Assembly (NCBI RefSeq): GCF_012290005.1
Contig: NZ_JAAXMS010000006.1
Coordinates: 248,001 to 312,000 of the forward strand
DNA length: 64,000 nt
Direction: 5' to 3'
Source: Crateriforma spongiae
GTDB lineage: Bacteria; Planctomycetota; Planctomycetia; Pirellulales; Pirellulaceae
Made by a program: the position numbers and the translations under genes. Below the pieces are notes generated by a model. The model made no database searches and was not told the origin of the DNA. It was given only the letters and a program-made list of their open reading frames with translations. How positions within the stretch are numbered: the stretch's first letter is position 1; every line of letters begins with the position of its first letter. Shown one piece after another: positions 41,859-50,518 of this stretch.

Positions 41859-44800
41859 CTACGGCGTCGTCGCAGGCTGCTGGCCGGGTTGGACCGGCTG
41901 ACCTTGTTGGCCCATCAACATCATCAGCATTGGCACCTGTTGTTGCCCGCCACCGTTGTAGGTGTAGCCTGCGTCCAAAGCACGATCGATCCGTTCCTTG
42001 GATTCCGTCAGGTGAGCCATCGTATAAGCGTCGATCTTTCCGGCACACTTGTCCATCGTCACCTTGATGCGATTGCTCAGGTTCCGAAGTTGCATGCGGG
42101 ACAGGTTGCTGATCGGCATTTGTGCGGCCACGTCATCGCTGCTGTCCAGGATCAAATCGATCAAGCGTTGCAGGTGTTCGCGTTGCAAGTTGCGTCGCAG
42201 CGAACTGATCATCGGATTGCGATCGTTGCGATCCTCCGGGCATTCTTCGCCCAACTCGGTCCACACCGCATTGCTGATACGGTCCAGCAATTCTGGCAAC
42301 GTCAACGCATCCTCCTCCGGCGGCAGACGCAATTCGTTGTCGTACACACGACGCAGCGTGGTCGGATTCATCAACATCGTCAACGCTGACGCTTGCATCC
42401 CAAGCACCCGGTCATGGATCGGCCAAGTCGCTTCGTCGGACAAAGCCGAACGGGATCCGCCGCCCAGCCATTTGTCCACGCCCATGCGTTCCAGCAGTTT
42501 GGGTTCCAGGCCAAAAGCTTCGTCACGGAACGTGGTTTCAATCACGTATTCCAGGGCTTCACGCTGGTCCTTGGCGGGCACCACTTGGACAGGCGGTCGG
42601 TCACCGGGGTCACCCTTCTTGTCGCGATTGACGAACGCACCGCCGATCCAGTTGGCCATCATGCTGACCGTTCGGGATTGCAATGACAGCGTCAATTCAT
42701 AACCGCGTCGCGCCTTGGCCCAACTGTCGCCGTCTTTGACGAACGAATCCAGCAGACGGCCACGATACAGATTCACCAGCTTCATCTGTTCCTGACAATA
42801 CGACAGCGGATCTTTGGCAAAGTCATATCGACGTGCATACGGATCCGGTCCGCTGGTGTCTTCGTCGGTTGCGTATTGCAGTTCCGGTTCGACGCAGCGT
42901 TTCAGGATTTCCGGCAGTTCCTTTTCTTCAAAGGTGTAACCGTACTCGATGGCCCAGAAATCATACGGACCAATGTCGATCATCGCGTAATCGCCCTGTG
43001 TTTCGCCGGCCTCGTAGCGATAGTTGATCGGAGCGTAATCCATCACCGAGCTTGCGAAGGTGCGTTTGCCTTTGACGTCTTTGCTGTTGATTTCGTCCAG
43101 CGTCAACATCGAACTGGCTTTGAAGTTGTGCCGCAGGCCCAGTGTGTGTCCGACCTCGTGGGCGACCAAGTCGGCCAGCAGCGGACCGACGAACCATTCA
43201 GGCATGCCGTCCAGCAATTCACCGGGATCCGCCTTTTTGGACCTCGCGTCGTCATCATCTTTTTTGGCGACCGCTTCGTCATCTTTGTCGGCTTCTTCGT
43301 CTTCGTCATCGGACGATTCGTCGTCGTCGTTCTCGTCGGCATCCTTGTCTTTATTGTCGTCCTGTTTCTTCTTGTCCGACTCGGCGGCTTCCTTTTCCTT
43401 CTTCTCTTTTTCCTTTTCGGCTTCTTCGTCCGCCATCAAGGTCAGCGCCCAGTCCATGCGGGCCAACGCCAGGTCCAGGCTGCGGCTGCTGGCGGCCATG
43501 CACAGACCGTTCTTTTGACTGATCTGGCCGTACAGCCCATCAAATTCATCGTCGCCCAACAGGCTGGGGTCGGCTTGTGCCATCTTGAACCCGGCCATCG
43601 GCTGTTGTGCTTGGCGTGCGTACTTGGCACGCAAGTGGTTGGCGTTTTCGGGAGCGGCCAAGCGGACACGCGGATCCCAATTCGGGTGACGTCCCAGCCA
43701 TGCCAGCGTTTCCGCCGTCATGCCTTCCATCGCCAATTTGGGCATCAATTCGTGATAGTTGAAATTGAAGTGGCGGATCCAGCCGTCGGTCAGGATGATA
43801 TCGGCGTCCAGGATTTCACCCGTTTCGGGATGCACGCGGCTCGGACCGATGGCCGTCCCGACGTCATTGTTCAGCCAACGGATGAAGTTGTATCGAACGT
43901 CCTCGGGGTCCTTTTCCATGTGGACCTTGCTTTCGGCGTCCTGATATTCGATCACGATCGCATCGACGATACCGACCTTTTCAAATGCCTTGTTCCAATA
44001 GTCGACGCCGGCTTTGATCCAGCGGCGATAACGCACCGGAGCGGTGTGTTCGACGTAAAAGCGGATCGGTTCTTTGGGCGGGCTAAGCTTCAGCTTGGGA
44101 TCCCGCTTTTGCAGTCGCCAACGATTGATGAAGCGAATGACGGTTTCATCGTCCTCGTATTTGCCCAGGTCGGTGAACGACGTCGTGAAGTAACCCACAC
44201 GTTCGTCGGCTTTGCGGGGACGAAAGCCCGACGATGCCGAGGGGACTTCGCTGAACGAATAGTGGATCGTTTGCAGACGGCTGTTGGCGCCGACAATCTC
44301 AAATGCGATCTCGACGTTCTCCGGAAAGACCTTCGCCTTTTCCAACGACTTGATCCGCGACCGTGACGATTGCCGAACCGACGATCCAAAGAACGTCGAC
44401 GCGCTGCCGACCAACAGGTTGTCCAGATCGATCACCGGACCACCGCTGGGGCCGATCGCGACGATCGGAATGTCCAACAGGACTCGGTCGGTGAACAGTC
44501 GTTTGACCGACGACTTGGCTTCCGGTTCGCCCGACGCCTTGATGTCCAGGTTCGGGGCGATCAGTGCCAGCCGGTCATCGTAACGACGCCACTGGACGAC
44601 CCATTCGCCGGCCTGTAGTCCCGCGTATCGATCCCCGCTGCTGACGGTCAATGCGATGAAGTAACGCTTGGTGCTGAAGTTCTTGGGCAGTTCGCCCAGC
44701 AGCTGAGCGTCTTTCTCCCGCTTCCACAAACGGAACAAGCCTTTGCTGGCCGTTTGATCGGAGACTTTGATTTCGGTGTAGTCTTCCGAAACCTTATCAA

Positions 44801-44897
44801 ACGGGGGCAGGCTGGCGGCCGAGGCCGGTGCGGACATCAACATTCCGCAAATGGCGCTAGCGGCTACCCATCGGGCACGGTCCCACAATCGGGTCAT
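41859..44897 (-). CDS. Large secreted zinc metalloprotease (DUF5117/DUF4953 type)
   Basis: About 1012 aa from ATG 44897, which gives a signal peptide (RARWVAASAICGMLMSAPASA); ATG 44942 is the alternative. The N-terminal domain (DRYAGLQAGEWVVQWRRYDD, then DRVLLDIPIVAIGPSGGPVID) is of the DUF5117 type. Catalytic motif AHEVGHTLGLRHNFKAS has zinc histidines at 580, 584 and 590. Before it, residues about 490-560 form a highly charged Lys/Glu then Asp/Glu low-complexity insert. The C-terminus is Gln/Met/Pro-rich. These proteins are secreted, with unknown substrate. Single gene with its own terminator. Confidence 0.83.
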   Translation of the reverse strand: MTRLWDRARWVAASAICGMLMSAPASAASLPPFDKVSEDYTEIKVSDQTASKGLFRLWKREKDAQLLGELPKNFSTKRYFIALTVSSGDRYAGLQAGEWVVQWRRYDDRLALIAPNLDIKASGEPEAKSSVKRLFTDRVLLDIPIVAIGPSGGPVIDLDNLLVGSASTFFGSSVRQSSRSRIKSLEKAKVFPENVEIAFEIVGANSRLQTIHYSFSEVPSASSGFRPRKADERVGYFTTSFTDLGKYEDDETVIRFINRWRLQKRDPKLKLSPPKEPIRFYVEHTAPVRYRRWIKAGVDYWNKAFEKVGIVDAIVIEYQDAESKVHMEKDPEDVRYNFIRWLNNDVGTAIGPSRVHPETGEILDADIILTDGWIRHFNFNYHELMPKLAMEGMTAETLAWLGRHPNWDPRVRLAAPENANHLRAKYARQAQQPMAGFKMAQADPSLLGDDEFDGLYGQISQKNGLCMAASSRSLDLALARMDWALTLMADEEAEKEKEKKEKEAAESDKKKQDDNKDKDADENDDDESSDDEDEEADKDDEAVAKKDDDDARSKKADPGELLDGMPEWFVGPLLADLVAHEVGHTLGLRHNFKASSMLTLDEINSKDVKGKRTFASSVMDYAPINYRYEAGETQGDYAMIDIGPYDFWAIEYGYTFEEKELPEILKRCVEPELQYATDEDTSGPDPYARRYDFAKDPLSYCQEQMKLVNLYRGRLLDSFVKDGDSWAKARRGYELTLSLQSRTVSMMANWIGGAFVNRDKKGDPGDRPPVQVVPAKDQREALEYVIETTFRDEAFGLEPKLLERMGVDKWLGGGSRSALSDEATWPIHDRVLGMQASALTMLMNPTTLRRVYDNELRLPPEEDALTLPELLDRISNAVWTELGEECPEDRNDRNPMISSLRRNLQREHLQRLIDLILDSSDDVAAQMPISNLSRMQLRNLSNRIKVTMDKCAGKIDAYTMAHLTESKERIDRALDAGYTYNGGGQQQVPMLMMLMGQQGQPVQPGQQPATTP

Positions 44898-45272
44898 GGC
44901 ATTCACTCTGGCAAAGAAATTCTGTTCCGTCGGCTCGTCCATCGGACCGACGTTGGCGTGACGAAGGCGGGCAGGCCGGATCATCCGAAGATTCCAAAAC
45001 TTCGACTCATTCCGATCGGTTTCGTCCGCCCAGGACGGGATCAACAAGAAACGGTAGCTCAGAAGAGCCGCCGCCACCGGCAAAACGGTTACTCCAGCGC
45101 GTCTTCGATTCTGACGCACGGCGGGGCCGGAATGTTTTGCCGTCTTTACCGTTTTATCCGATATTCTCCTTCCAACGCAAACAATGGCGGCCGGATCCGC
45201 TTTGGGATCGCCACGTCCGCAACCCCTTAAAGAAAAGTGGGGCGTTGATGCCGTCGCCCCCCCAACGAACGC

Positions 45273-45307
45273 GGGGCCGCGGCGAAAGCGAATTTCGCAG
45301 CGGCCCC
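45273..45307 (-). terminator. GC-rich hairpin downstream of hsp20
   Basis: GGGGCCGC-g-GCGAAA (45273-45287) pairs with TTTCGC-a-GCGGCCCC (45293-45307), broken by one mismatch. It starts 25 bp after the hsp20 stop. No T-run follows, so function is inferred. The surrounding gap to 44897 holds nothing else recognised. Confidence 0.5.
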
Positions 45308-45332
45308 GGTGAACGTTTGCTATTTCGGCGGA

Positions 45333-45779
45333 TCAGCCGACTTTGATTTCGATCTTCCGCGGCTGGACTTCCGGACGCTTGGTCAGGGTCACACGCAGCA
45401 CGCCGTGGACGTACTCGGCCTCGATCGATTCCGGATCGACCGATTCCGGCAGCGTGATGCTGCGGGTCAATTCGCCGAACCGGCGTTCTTGGTGCAGATA
45501 CTTGCGGTCTTCCGCGTCGGTCCGCTTCGCCGTCACGGTCAACTTGCCGTCATCGACCGTCACATCCAAATCATCCGGTGCGATGCCGGGTAGGTCCAAT
45601 TCGACGGTGAAGTTGCCATCGTCCTCCCAAACCGACGTTGGCGCGAACCAAGCTTGCGATCCGCTGACACGCAACGGAGCATCAAACAGACGGTCAAACA
45701 AATCATTCAAATCGCGTGACGCCGAAGCGAGCGAATCGGGGACCGCAAAGCCGGGGCGCCGAGTCATGCCATTGTTCAT
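45333..45779 (-). CDS. Hsp20/alpha-crystallin family small heat shock protein
   Basis: 148 aa from ATG 45779, preceded by GGAG at a 9-nt spacing. ATP-independent holdase chaperone. Alpha-crystallin domain from about residue 45: VWEDDGNFTVELDLPGIAPDDLDVTVDDGKLTVTA, followed by RRFGELTRSITLPESVD and the GVLRVTL motif (conserved GxL), then a short C-terminal KIEIKV extension. N-terminal arm is RDLNDLFDRLFDAPL. No CIRCE element is seen upstream. Monocistronic and divergent from the thioredoxin-like gene. Confidence 0.92.
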   Translation of the reverse strand: MNNGMTRRPGFAVPDSLASASRDLNDLFDRLFDAPLRVSGSQAWFAPTSVWEDDGNFTVELDLPGIAPDDLDVTVDDGKLTVTAKRTDAEDRKYLHQERRFGELTRSITLPESVDPESIEAEYVHGVLRVTLTKRPEVQPRKIEIKVG

Positions 45780-46241
45780 CGTGATTTTCTCCACACTTAA
45801 AAGCCAACACAAACCCTCTGACAAATCACCAGTCCCCACGCTCGGTCCGAACGCATGGATGCACCGGAGCAATCGCAACGCCGCGGCGATCACGTCGCCC
45901 GCGTCGAAAGCTTTTGCGGGGGACTGGTCAATTTGACAGTCAACCTTTTCGATTCCCGATAGATGCATCGAGCGTGCCAAATTTGGTTCCGATGGCGGTT
46001 CGGAACGACGCATCCCCGACCTATGGAGCACCGGGCGTCGAACGGCAGACGAGCGAAAGACGCCCAAAAAAACGGTATTTTCAGTGATAGGCTGTGCCTA
46101 TGACTGGCTTCGTTATTTCGTATTGGACGAATGGAAAATCCTCGCGTAATTTTCTTTCATCCGACCGATGCCACTGAAAGGGCGGTCGGAGTTCTGTCCC
46201 CGTTTTTCCAAAGTACTGCTTACGAAAAGGAACCCAAAACC
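45780..46241. other. Intergenic region between divergent hsp20 and the thioredoxin-fold gene
   Basis: 462 bp. A TTGAC-a-GTCAA palindrome at 45933-45943 and AT-rich patches near 46070-46170 could belong to the two promoters. No heat-shock operator of the CIRCE type, no RNA gene and no convincing ORF were found. Confidence 0.4.
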
Positions 46242-46466
46242 ATGTCCAACGTTGTCTTCTTTCATGCCGGATGTCCCGTTTGTGTGGCCGCCGAACAGAC
46301 CGTCGCCGATGCCTTGCGAGACGATGTCGAAAAGGTTCACCTGGGGATTCAGAAAAATCGCCTGAAGGAAGCCGAAGCGGCGGGCGTTCGGTCGGTGCCG
46401 GCATTGGTCATCGACGGCCAGCCGTTTCACATCAATCACGGCGCGGACCTGGCCGACCTAAAATAG
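46242..46466 (+). CDS. Thioredoxin-fold protein with a CPVC motif
   Basis: 74 aa from ATG 46242, preceded by AAAAGGA. Starts SNVVFFHAGCPVCVAAEQTV: a CxxC redox motif at residues 10-13 of a beta strand/helix, followed by VRSVPALVIDGQPFHINHG with the cis-proline VPA expected of glutaredoxin/thioredoxin folds. Too short for a full thioredoxin, comparable to glutaredoxin-like proteins. It lies 39 bp upstream of the MOSC gene and is probably cotranscribed with it. Its partner and substrate are unknown. Confidence 0.75.
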   Translation: MSNVVFFHAGCPVCVAAEQTVADALRDDVEKVHLGIQKNRLKEAEAAGVRSVPALVIDGQPFHINHGADLADLK

Positions 46467-46505
46467 AATCGCACCGTTCGTCCAAGACCCACCGAGGAAG
46501 ACATC

Positions 46506-47228
46506 GTGACCGCAGCGACGGATACGGCATTTCGCATCGTTTCCATTCACGTCGGTCGTCCTCGGGCGATGGATGCGGGCGATGATCCCGGTAAACCCTG
46601 GACCTCCGGAATCATCAAAGATCGGGTCGACGGCCCGATCGGCGTGGGACGTGAAAACTTGGACGGGGACGGGCAAGCCGACTTGGTGCACCACGGCGGT
46701 GTCGACAAAGCTGTGCTGGCCTATCCGGCGGTCCACTTCCCATTTTGGAAACAAGAATTTCCCGACGTCCAATGGGGTGATGGAACGTTCGGTGAGAATC
46801 TGACGATCGCCGAGGCGGACGAAACTAGGGTTTGCATCGGAGACGTTTTCGAAATCGGCGACTGTGTGTTGCAAGTCAGCCAGCCGCGACAACCGTGCTG
46901 GAAACTGTCCCGGCGCTGGCGTTTGCCCAAACTGGCCGTGCGGGTCCAACAGACACGCCGGACCGGTTGGTACTTTCGCGTTCTGTCGACCGGAACCATT
47001 CGGCCCGGCCAAAGCATGCATTTGACGCGTCGTGATTATCCCGAATTCACCGTCGCATTTGCCAACGACGTGATGTTCGCCAAGCCGCGGGATGCGGCCT
47101 TGGATTTGCGTCTGGCCGCATGCGAGGCGTTGTCGGCGTCGTGGAAGAAGACATTGACCACCCGCAGCGGCGGCAGCGAATCGGACCACCAATCGTCGGT
47201 CGACGCGCGATTGCGTGGCGACCGCTGA
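46506..47228 (+). CDS. MOSC domain-containing protein (YiiM-like)
   Basis: 240 aa from GTG 46506. MOSC domains use a conserved cysteine to carry sulfur or bind molybdenum cofactor. Segments: DGDGQADLVHHGGVDKAVLAYP, WGDGTFGENLTIAE, and QPRQPCWKLSRRW with the conserved cysteine. A C-terminal YiiM-like extension (TRRDYPEFTVAFANDVMFA) is present. YiiM proteins reduce N-hydroxylated compounds in some bacteria. It is convergent with arsC (24 bp between ends) and not part of the ars operon. Confidence 0.87.
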   Translation: MTAATDTAFRIVSIHVGRPRAMDAGDDPGKPWTSGIIKDRVDGPIGVGRENLDGDGQADLVHHGGVDKAVLAYPAVHFPFWKQEFPDVQWGDGTFGENLTIAEADETRVCIGDVFEIGDCVLQVSQPRQPCWKLSRRWRLPKLAVRVQQTRRTGWYFRVLSTGTIRPGQSMHLTRRDYPEFTVAFANDVMFAKPRDAALDLRLAACEALSASWKKTLTTRSGGSESDHQSSVDARLRGDR

Positions 47229-47252
47229 ACCGACGTCGATGGCAACCTTCGT

Positions 47253-47690
47253 TCAGACTTCGCGAAGCTTTTCGGGCAACTGATTCTGAATGAAGTCACG
47301 GATTTCGTCACGAACCCGACGATAGGCGTCCAGTGCTTCTTCCTCGGTCTTGGCTTCTTTGGCCAACTTGGGTGGGTCATCGAAGCCGACGTGAACCGTC
47401 TTTGCCTTGGTCAGAAACATCGGACAGTTTTCGTCGGCGTGCCCACACACGGTGATCACCAAGTCCAGCGGGACGTCTTTCACCGTGTCGGCCAACTTGG
47501 ATGACTGGCTGCTGATGTCGACACCGGCTTCCTTCATCACCGCCATCGCGTTGGGGTTCATCCCGTGGGCTTCGATCCCGGCGGAGTACGGTTGAATGGA
47601 ATCACCGTGAAAGTGTCGCGCCCAGCCTTCGGCCATCTGGCTGCGGCACGAATTTCCGGTGCACAAGAAAAGGACGTTCTTTCTGGTCAT
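47253..47690 (-). CDS. arsC: Arsenate reductase, thioredoxin-coupled type
   Basis: 145 aa from ATG 47690. Reduces arsenate to arsenite. P-loop-like [17 protein letters not shown] gives Cys10 and Arg16, and [13 protein letters not shown] gives Cys82 and Cys89. These are exactly the positions used by the Staphylococcus/Bacillus-type enzyme. [27 protein letters not shown] is the C-terminal family segment. Last gene of arsR-arsD-arsA-arsC, 58 bp after arsA. The enzyme makes arsenite, whose export would need a pump that is not present here. Confidence 0.93.
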   Translation of the reverse strand: MTRKNVLFLCTGNSCRSQMAEGWARHFHGDSIQPYSAGIEAHGMNPNAMAVMKEAGVDISSQSSKLADTVKDVPLDLVITVCGHADENCPMFLTKAKTVHVGFDDPPKLAKEAKTEEEALDAYRRVRDEIRDFIQNQLPEKLREV

Positions 47691-47748
47691 CGTTGTTTTC
47701 GGTTTCGGTGGTAAGAAAAGGAAAAGTGGTTGGACGAAGAAAACGCGA

Positions 47749-49551
47749 TCAGGATCGCGATTGCAGTGGGGCGTGGTGACGCTGCCCAAGTTTTGAAAGG
47801 GCATCGACACCGGTGGGCGGTTCCAATTGCCAGGGAACCAAGGCCACCGAACCACCGGACAAGGCTTTCACTTCGTCGATATAGGCCTGCTCGTGCGACT
47901 GGCGGCGTTGCAACGCGGGATCGGTTGTTTCCAGCGGAGCGATGCTTTGGTTGATGACCCAAGCGGTCGGTTGGATTTCGGCGCGAATCAAGTCTTCCTG
48001 CAATTTGGCCGCTTCGTGAACCGGCGTCGCTTCGGGCAATGTCACGATCAGGACTTGGGTGAAGTCGGGATCCCGTAATCGCGGCAACAACTGCTGCACC
48101 GATTCGGGAACTTCACTTCCCTGGCGACTGACTTCGCGGTGATAGGCCATCGCCGAATCGAGCAATAAAATCGTGTGGCCGGTCGGTGCGGTGTCCAGGA
48201 CAACGAAGCGATCGGTACCGGCGGCGACCGACTGTGCAAACGCACGGAAGACAGCAATTTCCTCCGTACAGGGTGACCGCAAGTCTTCTTCCAATAGAGC
48301 GCGGCCGTTTTCATCCAAGTCGTCGCCCGCGGTGGCCAAGACTTCGGCGCGATACGCTTCGACCTCCGCGGCCGGATCGATGCGATCAACGGTCAAGCGT
48401 TCCAGTGATTCGCTGGCCAACGTCGCTGCGACGTGCGCGGCCGGATCGGTGGTCGACAGGTGAACGTCAAAGCCACGACGTGCCAACGCGACGGCGACGG
48501 CGCTGGCGACAGTGGTCTTGCCGACGCCGCCTTTCCCCATTGCCAAAACCACGCCGCGTCCTTTGTCGGCGATACCGTCAATGAGATCGGACAAATCGCC
48601 GGGCAATTCAGTCGATGACAGCGACACTTCCAGTGGCGAACCAGCGTCTGCACCGGAGCCTTCGTGGTCCGCTCGTCCGACTTGCCGCAGTCGATCGATA
48701 CCCATCACGCCCGACGGTGAAAGGGCGACGGACAACCGTGGAAGTTCGGCCAGGTTGGAGGGCATTTGCTCCAGTGCGTCATCGCCACGTTTCTGCATGG
48801 CCGCGGCCACTCGGTCGCCTTCGTCCGACGCGGTGAAGACGCCGTTGACGATCAGACGTTGGTTCAACACGCCCAACTGACGCAGTTCGTCGCTGCTGCG
48901 GGCCGCTTCGGCAAACGCCGATGTTTCCGGACGTGTGACCAAGACCAGGGTGGTTTGATCGCCGTCGCCCAGCGCTTCGACAGTCTTTTTGTAGATCGCT
49001 TGTTGGGCCTGCAGTCCGGCTAGGGGGCCCAGGCATGACGCCCCGGTGGTGCTGGATTCCATGAACCCGGACCAAGCCGACGGCAACGTCAATAACCGCA
49101 GCGTGTGACCCGTCGGTGCGGTGTCAAAGACCACGTGGTCGTAATCGGACGTCGCGGTGTCGTCACCCAACAGCTTCGCGAATTCATCGAACGCCGCGAT
49201 CTCCACCGTGCACGAACCCGAAAACTGTTCTTCCATGCTTCGCACGGCCGCGTCGGGCAACACGCCACGATACGGCTGGACCATCCGTTCGCGATACTCC
49301 GCGGCCGCGATCTGTGGATCAATGTTGATCCCATCCAGGCCATCGACGCCATCAACCGGTGTCGGCGTATGCCCCAGACGACAACCCAGCACTTCATCCA
49401 AGTTGGACGCCGGATCGGTCGACACCAACAGGACCCGCTTTCCGGAATGTGCCAACTGGACGGCGGTCGCACAGGCCATCGACGTTTTGCCGACGCCGCC
49501 TTTGCCGGTGAAAAAAAGATGCCGGGTAGAGTTTTCGGTCAACGGGATCAT
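47749..49551 (-). CDS. arsA: Arsenite-translocating ATPase
   Basis: 600 aa from ATG 49551; the longer frame to 49785 overlaps arsD. Two homologous ATPase halves with GKGGVGKT at residues 16-23 and again near 335. Metalloid-site cysteines occur in [24 protein letters not shown] and [13 protein letters not shown], equivalent to the three of E. coli ArsA, so As(III)/Sb(III) activation is likely retained. DTAPTGHT signature is found in both halves. ArsA normally powers ArsB; no arsB or acr3 is encoded in this operon or window. arsD, its metallochaperone, lies directly upstream. Confidence 0.94.
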   Translation of the reverse strand: MIPLTENSTRHLFFTGKGGVGKTSMACATAVQLAHSGKRVLLVSTDPASNLDEVLGCRLGHTPTPVDGVDGLDGINIDPQIAAAEYRERMVQPYRGVLPDAAVRSMEEQFSGSCTVEIAAFDEFAKLLGDDTATSDYDHVVFDTAPTGHTLRLLTLPSAWSGFMESSTTGASCLGPLAGLQAQQAIYKKTVEALGDGDQTTLVLVTRPETSAFAEAARSSDELRQLGVLNQRLIVNGVFTASDEGDRVAAAMQKRGDDALEQMPSNLAELPRLSVALSPSGVMGIDRLRQVGRADHEGSGADAGSPLEVSLSSTELPGDLSDLIDGIADKGRGVVLAMGKGGVGKTTVASAVAVALARRGFDVHLSTTDPAAHVAATLASESLERLTVDRIDPAAEVEAYRAEVLATAGDDLDENGRALLEEDLRSPCTEEIAVFRAFAQSVAAGTDRFVVLDTAPTGHTILLLDSAMAYHREVSRQGSEVPESVQQLLPRLRDPDFTQVLIVTLPEATPVHEAAKLQEDLIRAEIQPTAWVINQSIAPLETTDPALQRRQSHEQAYIDEVKALSGGSVALVPWQLEPPTGVDALSKLGQRHHAPLQSRS

Positions 49552-49633
49552 GGAACGTGAATCGGTTTGAAGGTGGGTGACAGAGTGTGTCCGAACGTGG
49601 CAACGCACGGTTGCCGTCGATGGTGGTGACGTG

Positions 49634-50023
49634 TCAGCAGCAACCGGATCCGCCGCAACAATCGTCGCCGGTGACCGGCAATCCGGTCGGCTTTGACGTG
49701 GTGGCGACTTCACCACTTGGGGCTTTCCCCAGCCAGAACAACAGCTGATCGCGATCGGGATAGTCACCCTGTCCGACGATGACATCGTCGATGATCACCA
49801 CGGGCAAGCACTCCACGCCTTCGCTAGCCAGCTTTTGCTGAATGGTCGCATTTCCCGCGAATTGGCCGGCGTCTTGCGCCAGGTTGTATCGTTCGATTTG
49901 GTGACCTTGCTTGGCTAGCCAGTCCAGATCGGCGGCAAAGCGTGGCAAGACGTTGTCGACTTGAGGACCACAAACGCCGGTCGAGCAACACATGGCGCGG
50001 TCAAAAATTTGGATTCGACTCAT
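49634..50023 (-). CDS. arsD: Arsenic metallochaperone
   Basis: 129 aa. Delivers As(III) to ArsA and can weakly repress. IQIFDRAMCCSTGVCGPQVD gives the essential Cys12, Cys13 and Cys18. The rest of the thioredoxin-like fold continues with GNATIQQKLASEGVECLPVVIIDD. C-terminal vicinal pairs (DDCCGGSGCC) are also present. A strong AAAGGA ribosome-binding site precedes ATG 50023. An ArsR-type operator copy lies 28-51 bp upstream, giving this gene a possible second regulated promoter. Confidence 0.93.
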   Translation of the reverse strand: MSRIQIFDRAMCCSTGVCGPQVDNVLPRFAADLDWLAKQGHQIERYNLAQDAGQFAGNATIQQKLASEGVECLPVVIIDDVIVGQGDYPDRDQLLFWLGKAPSGEVATTSKPTGLPVTGDDCCGGSGCC

Positions 50024-50050
50024 GGGAATTCCTTTGCCGGATGAAGTAAA

Positions 50051-50074
50051 CGTTAATCGGCGATAAACGATTTA
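50051..50074 (-). promoter_or_regulatory. ArsR-type operator copy upstream of arsD
   Basis: Contains the palindrome CGTTNATCGNCGATNAACG in the orientation opposite to the copy at 50457-50480; the two 24-bp sites agree at 21 positions. It lies 28-51 bp upstream of the arsD start and downstream of arsR. Confidence 0.68.
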
Positions 50075-50105
50075 ATGTTGTAAAAAAATTGGCGGTCGAC
50101 GACGG

Positions 50106-50432
50106 CTACAGAGCAGCCACCAACGTCCGCAAACGCTTCAGCATCCGTGGGTTGATGCAGTAACAGACCTTCGGGCCGTCGACTTCGCCTTCGACCAGTC
50201 CGGACTGTTTCAAGATCTTCAGATGCTGGGATACCGTCGACTGGGCCAACGGCAGGCTGTCGACGATTTCACCGCAAACACAGGCCTCGCGACCGATCAA
50301 CAGACGCACGATTTGGACCCGTGCCGGATGAGCGATGGCCCAAGCCAGATCCGCCAACTCTTTGTCGGTCGGATCGGTGGGAAGTTTCACCGGTGCAGGA
50401 TCGCACGCCTTGCTGGTCGTTGTTTTCGGCAT
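50106..50432 (-). CDS. arsR: ArsR-family metalloregulatory repressor
   Basis: 108 aa. Winged-helix repressor that releases DNA when arsenite binds. HPARVQIVRLLIGREACVCGEIVDSLPLAQSTVSQHLKILKQSGLV holds the DNA-recognition helix and the ACVCGE motif, an As(III)-binding cysteine pair of the ELCVC type. VDGPKVCYCINPRML gives extra cysteines. The first gene of the operon; it likely binds the palindrome at 50457-50480 overlapping its promoter and the copy before arsD. Confidence 0.93.
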   Translation of the reverse strand: MPKTTTSKACDPAPVKLPTDPTDKELADLAWAIAHPARVQIVRLLIGREACVCGEIVDSLPLAQSTVSQHLKILKQSGLVEGEVDGPKVCYCINPRMLKRLRTLVAAL

Positions 50433-50456
50433 CGCTGGTCCCGAAGATTTGATTTC

Positions 50457-50480
50457 TAAATCGTTAATCGACGATCAACG
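50457..50480 (-). promoter_or_regulatory. ArsR-type operator upstream of arsR
   Basis: Same 24-bp site as at 50051-50074 (21 of 24 identical, inverted), centred on an imperfect palindrome CGTTNATCGNCGATNAACG. It starts 25 bp upstream of the arsR start and touches the predicted -10 element. Confidence 0.7.
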
Positions 50481-50506
50481 CTACGATCCGCCAGCCTTTT
50501 TGTCAA
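50478..50506 (-). promoter_or_regulatory. Predicted promoter of arsRDAC
   Basis: On the minus strand TTGACA (50506-50501), 17-bp spacer, then TAGCGT (50483-50478), which keeps the key first two T/A bases and last T of the -10 element. The ArsR-type operator begins at its -10, so the bound repressor would occlude polymerase. Confidence 0.62.
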
Positions 50507-50518
50507 CCGACGACAGAT

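Noticed and set aside
42876-44366. 496-codon plus-strand frame opposite the DUF5117 protease
   Set aside because: It covers the low-complexity charged insert and reads as strings of Val/Phe/Leu; an artefact of the repetitive coding strand.
45780-46241. CIRCE-type heat-shock operator upstream of hsp20
   Set aside because: No TTAGCACTC/GAGTGCTAA inverted pair was found.
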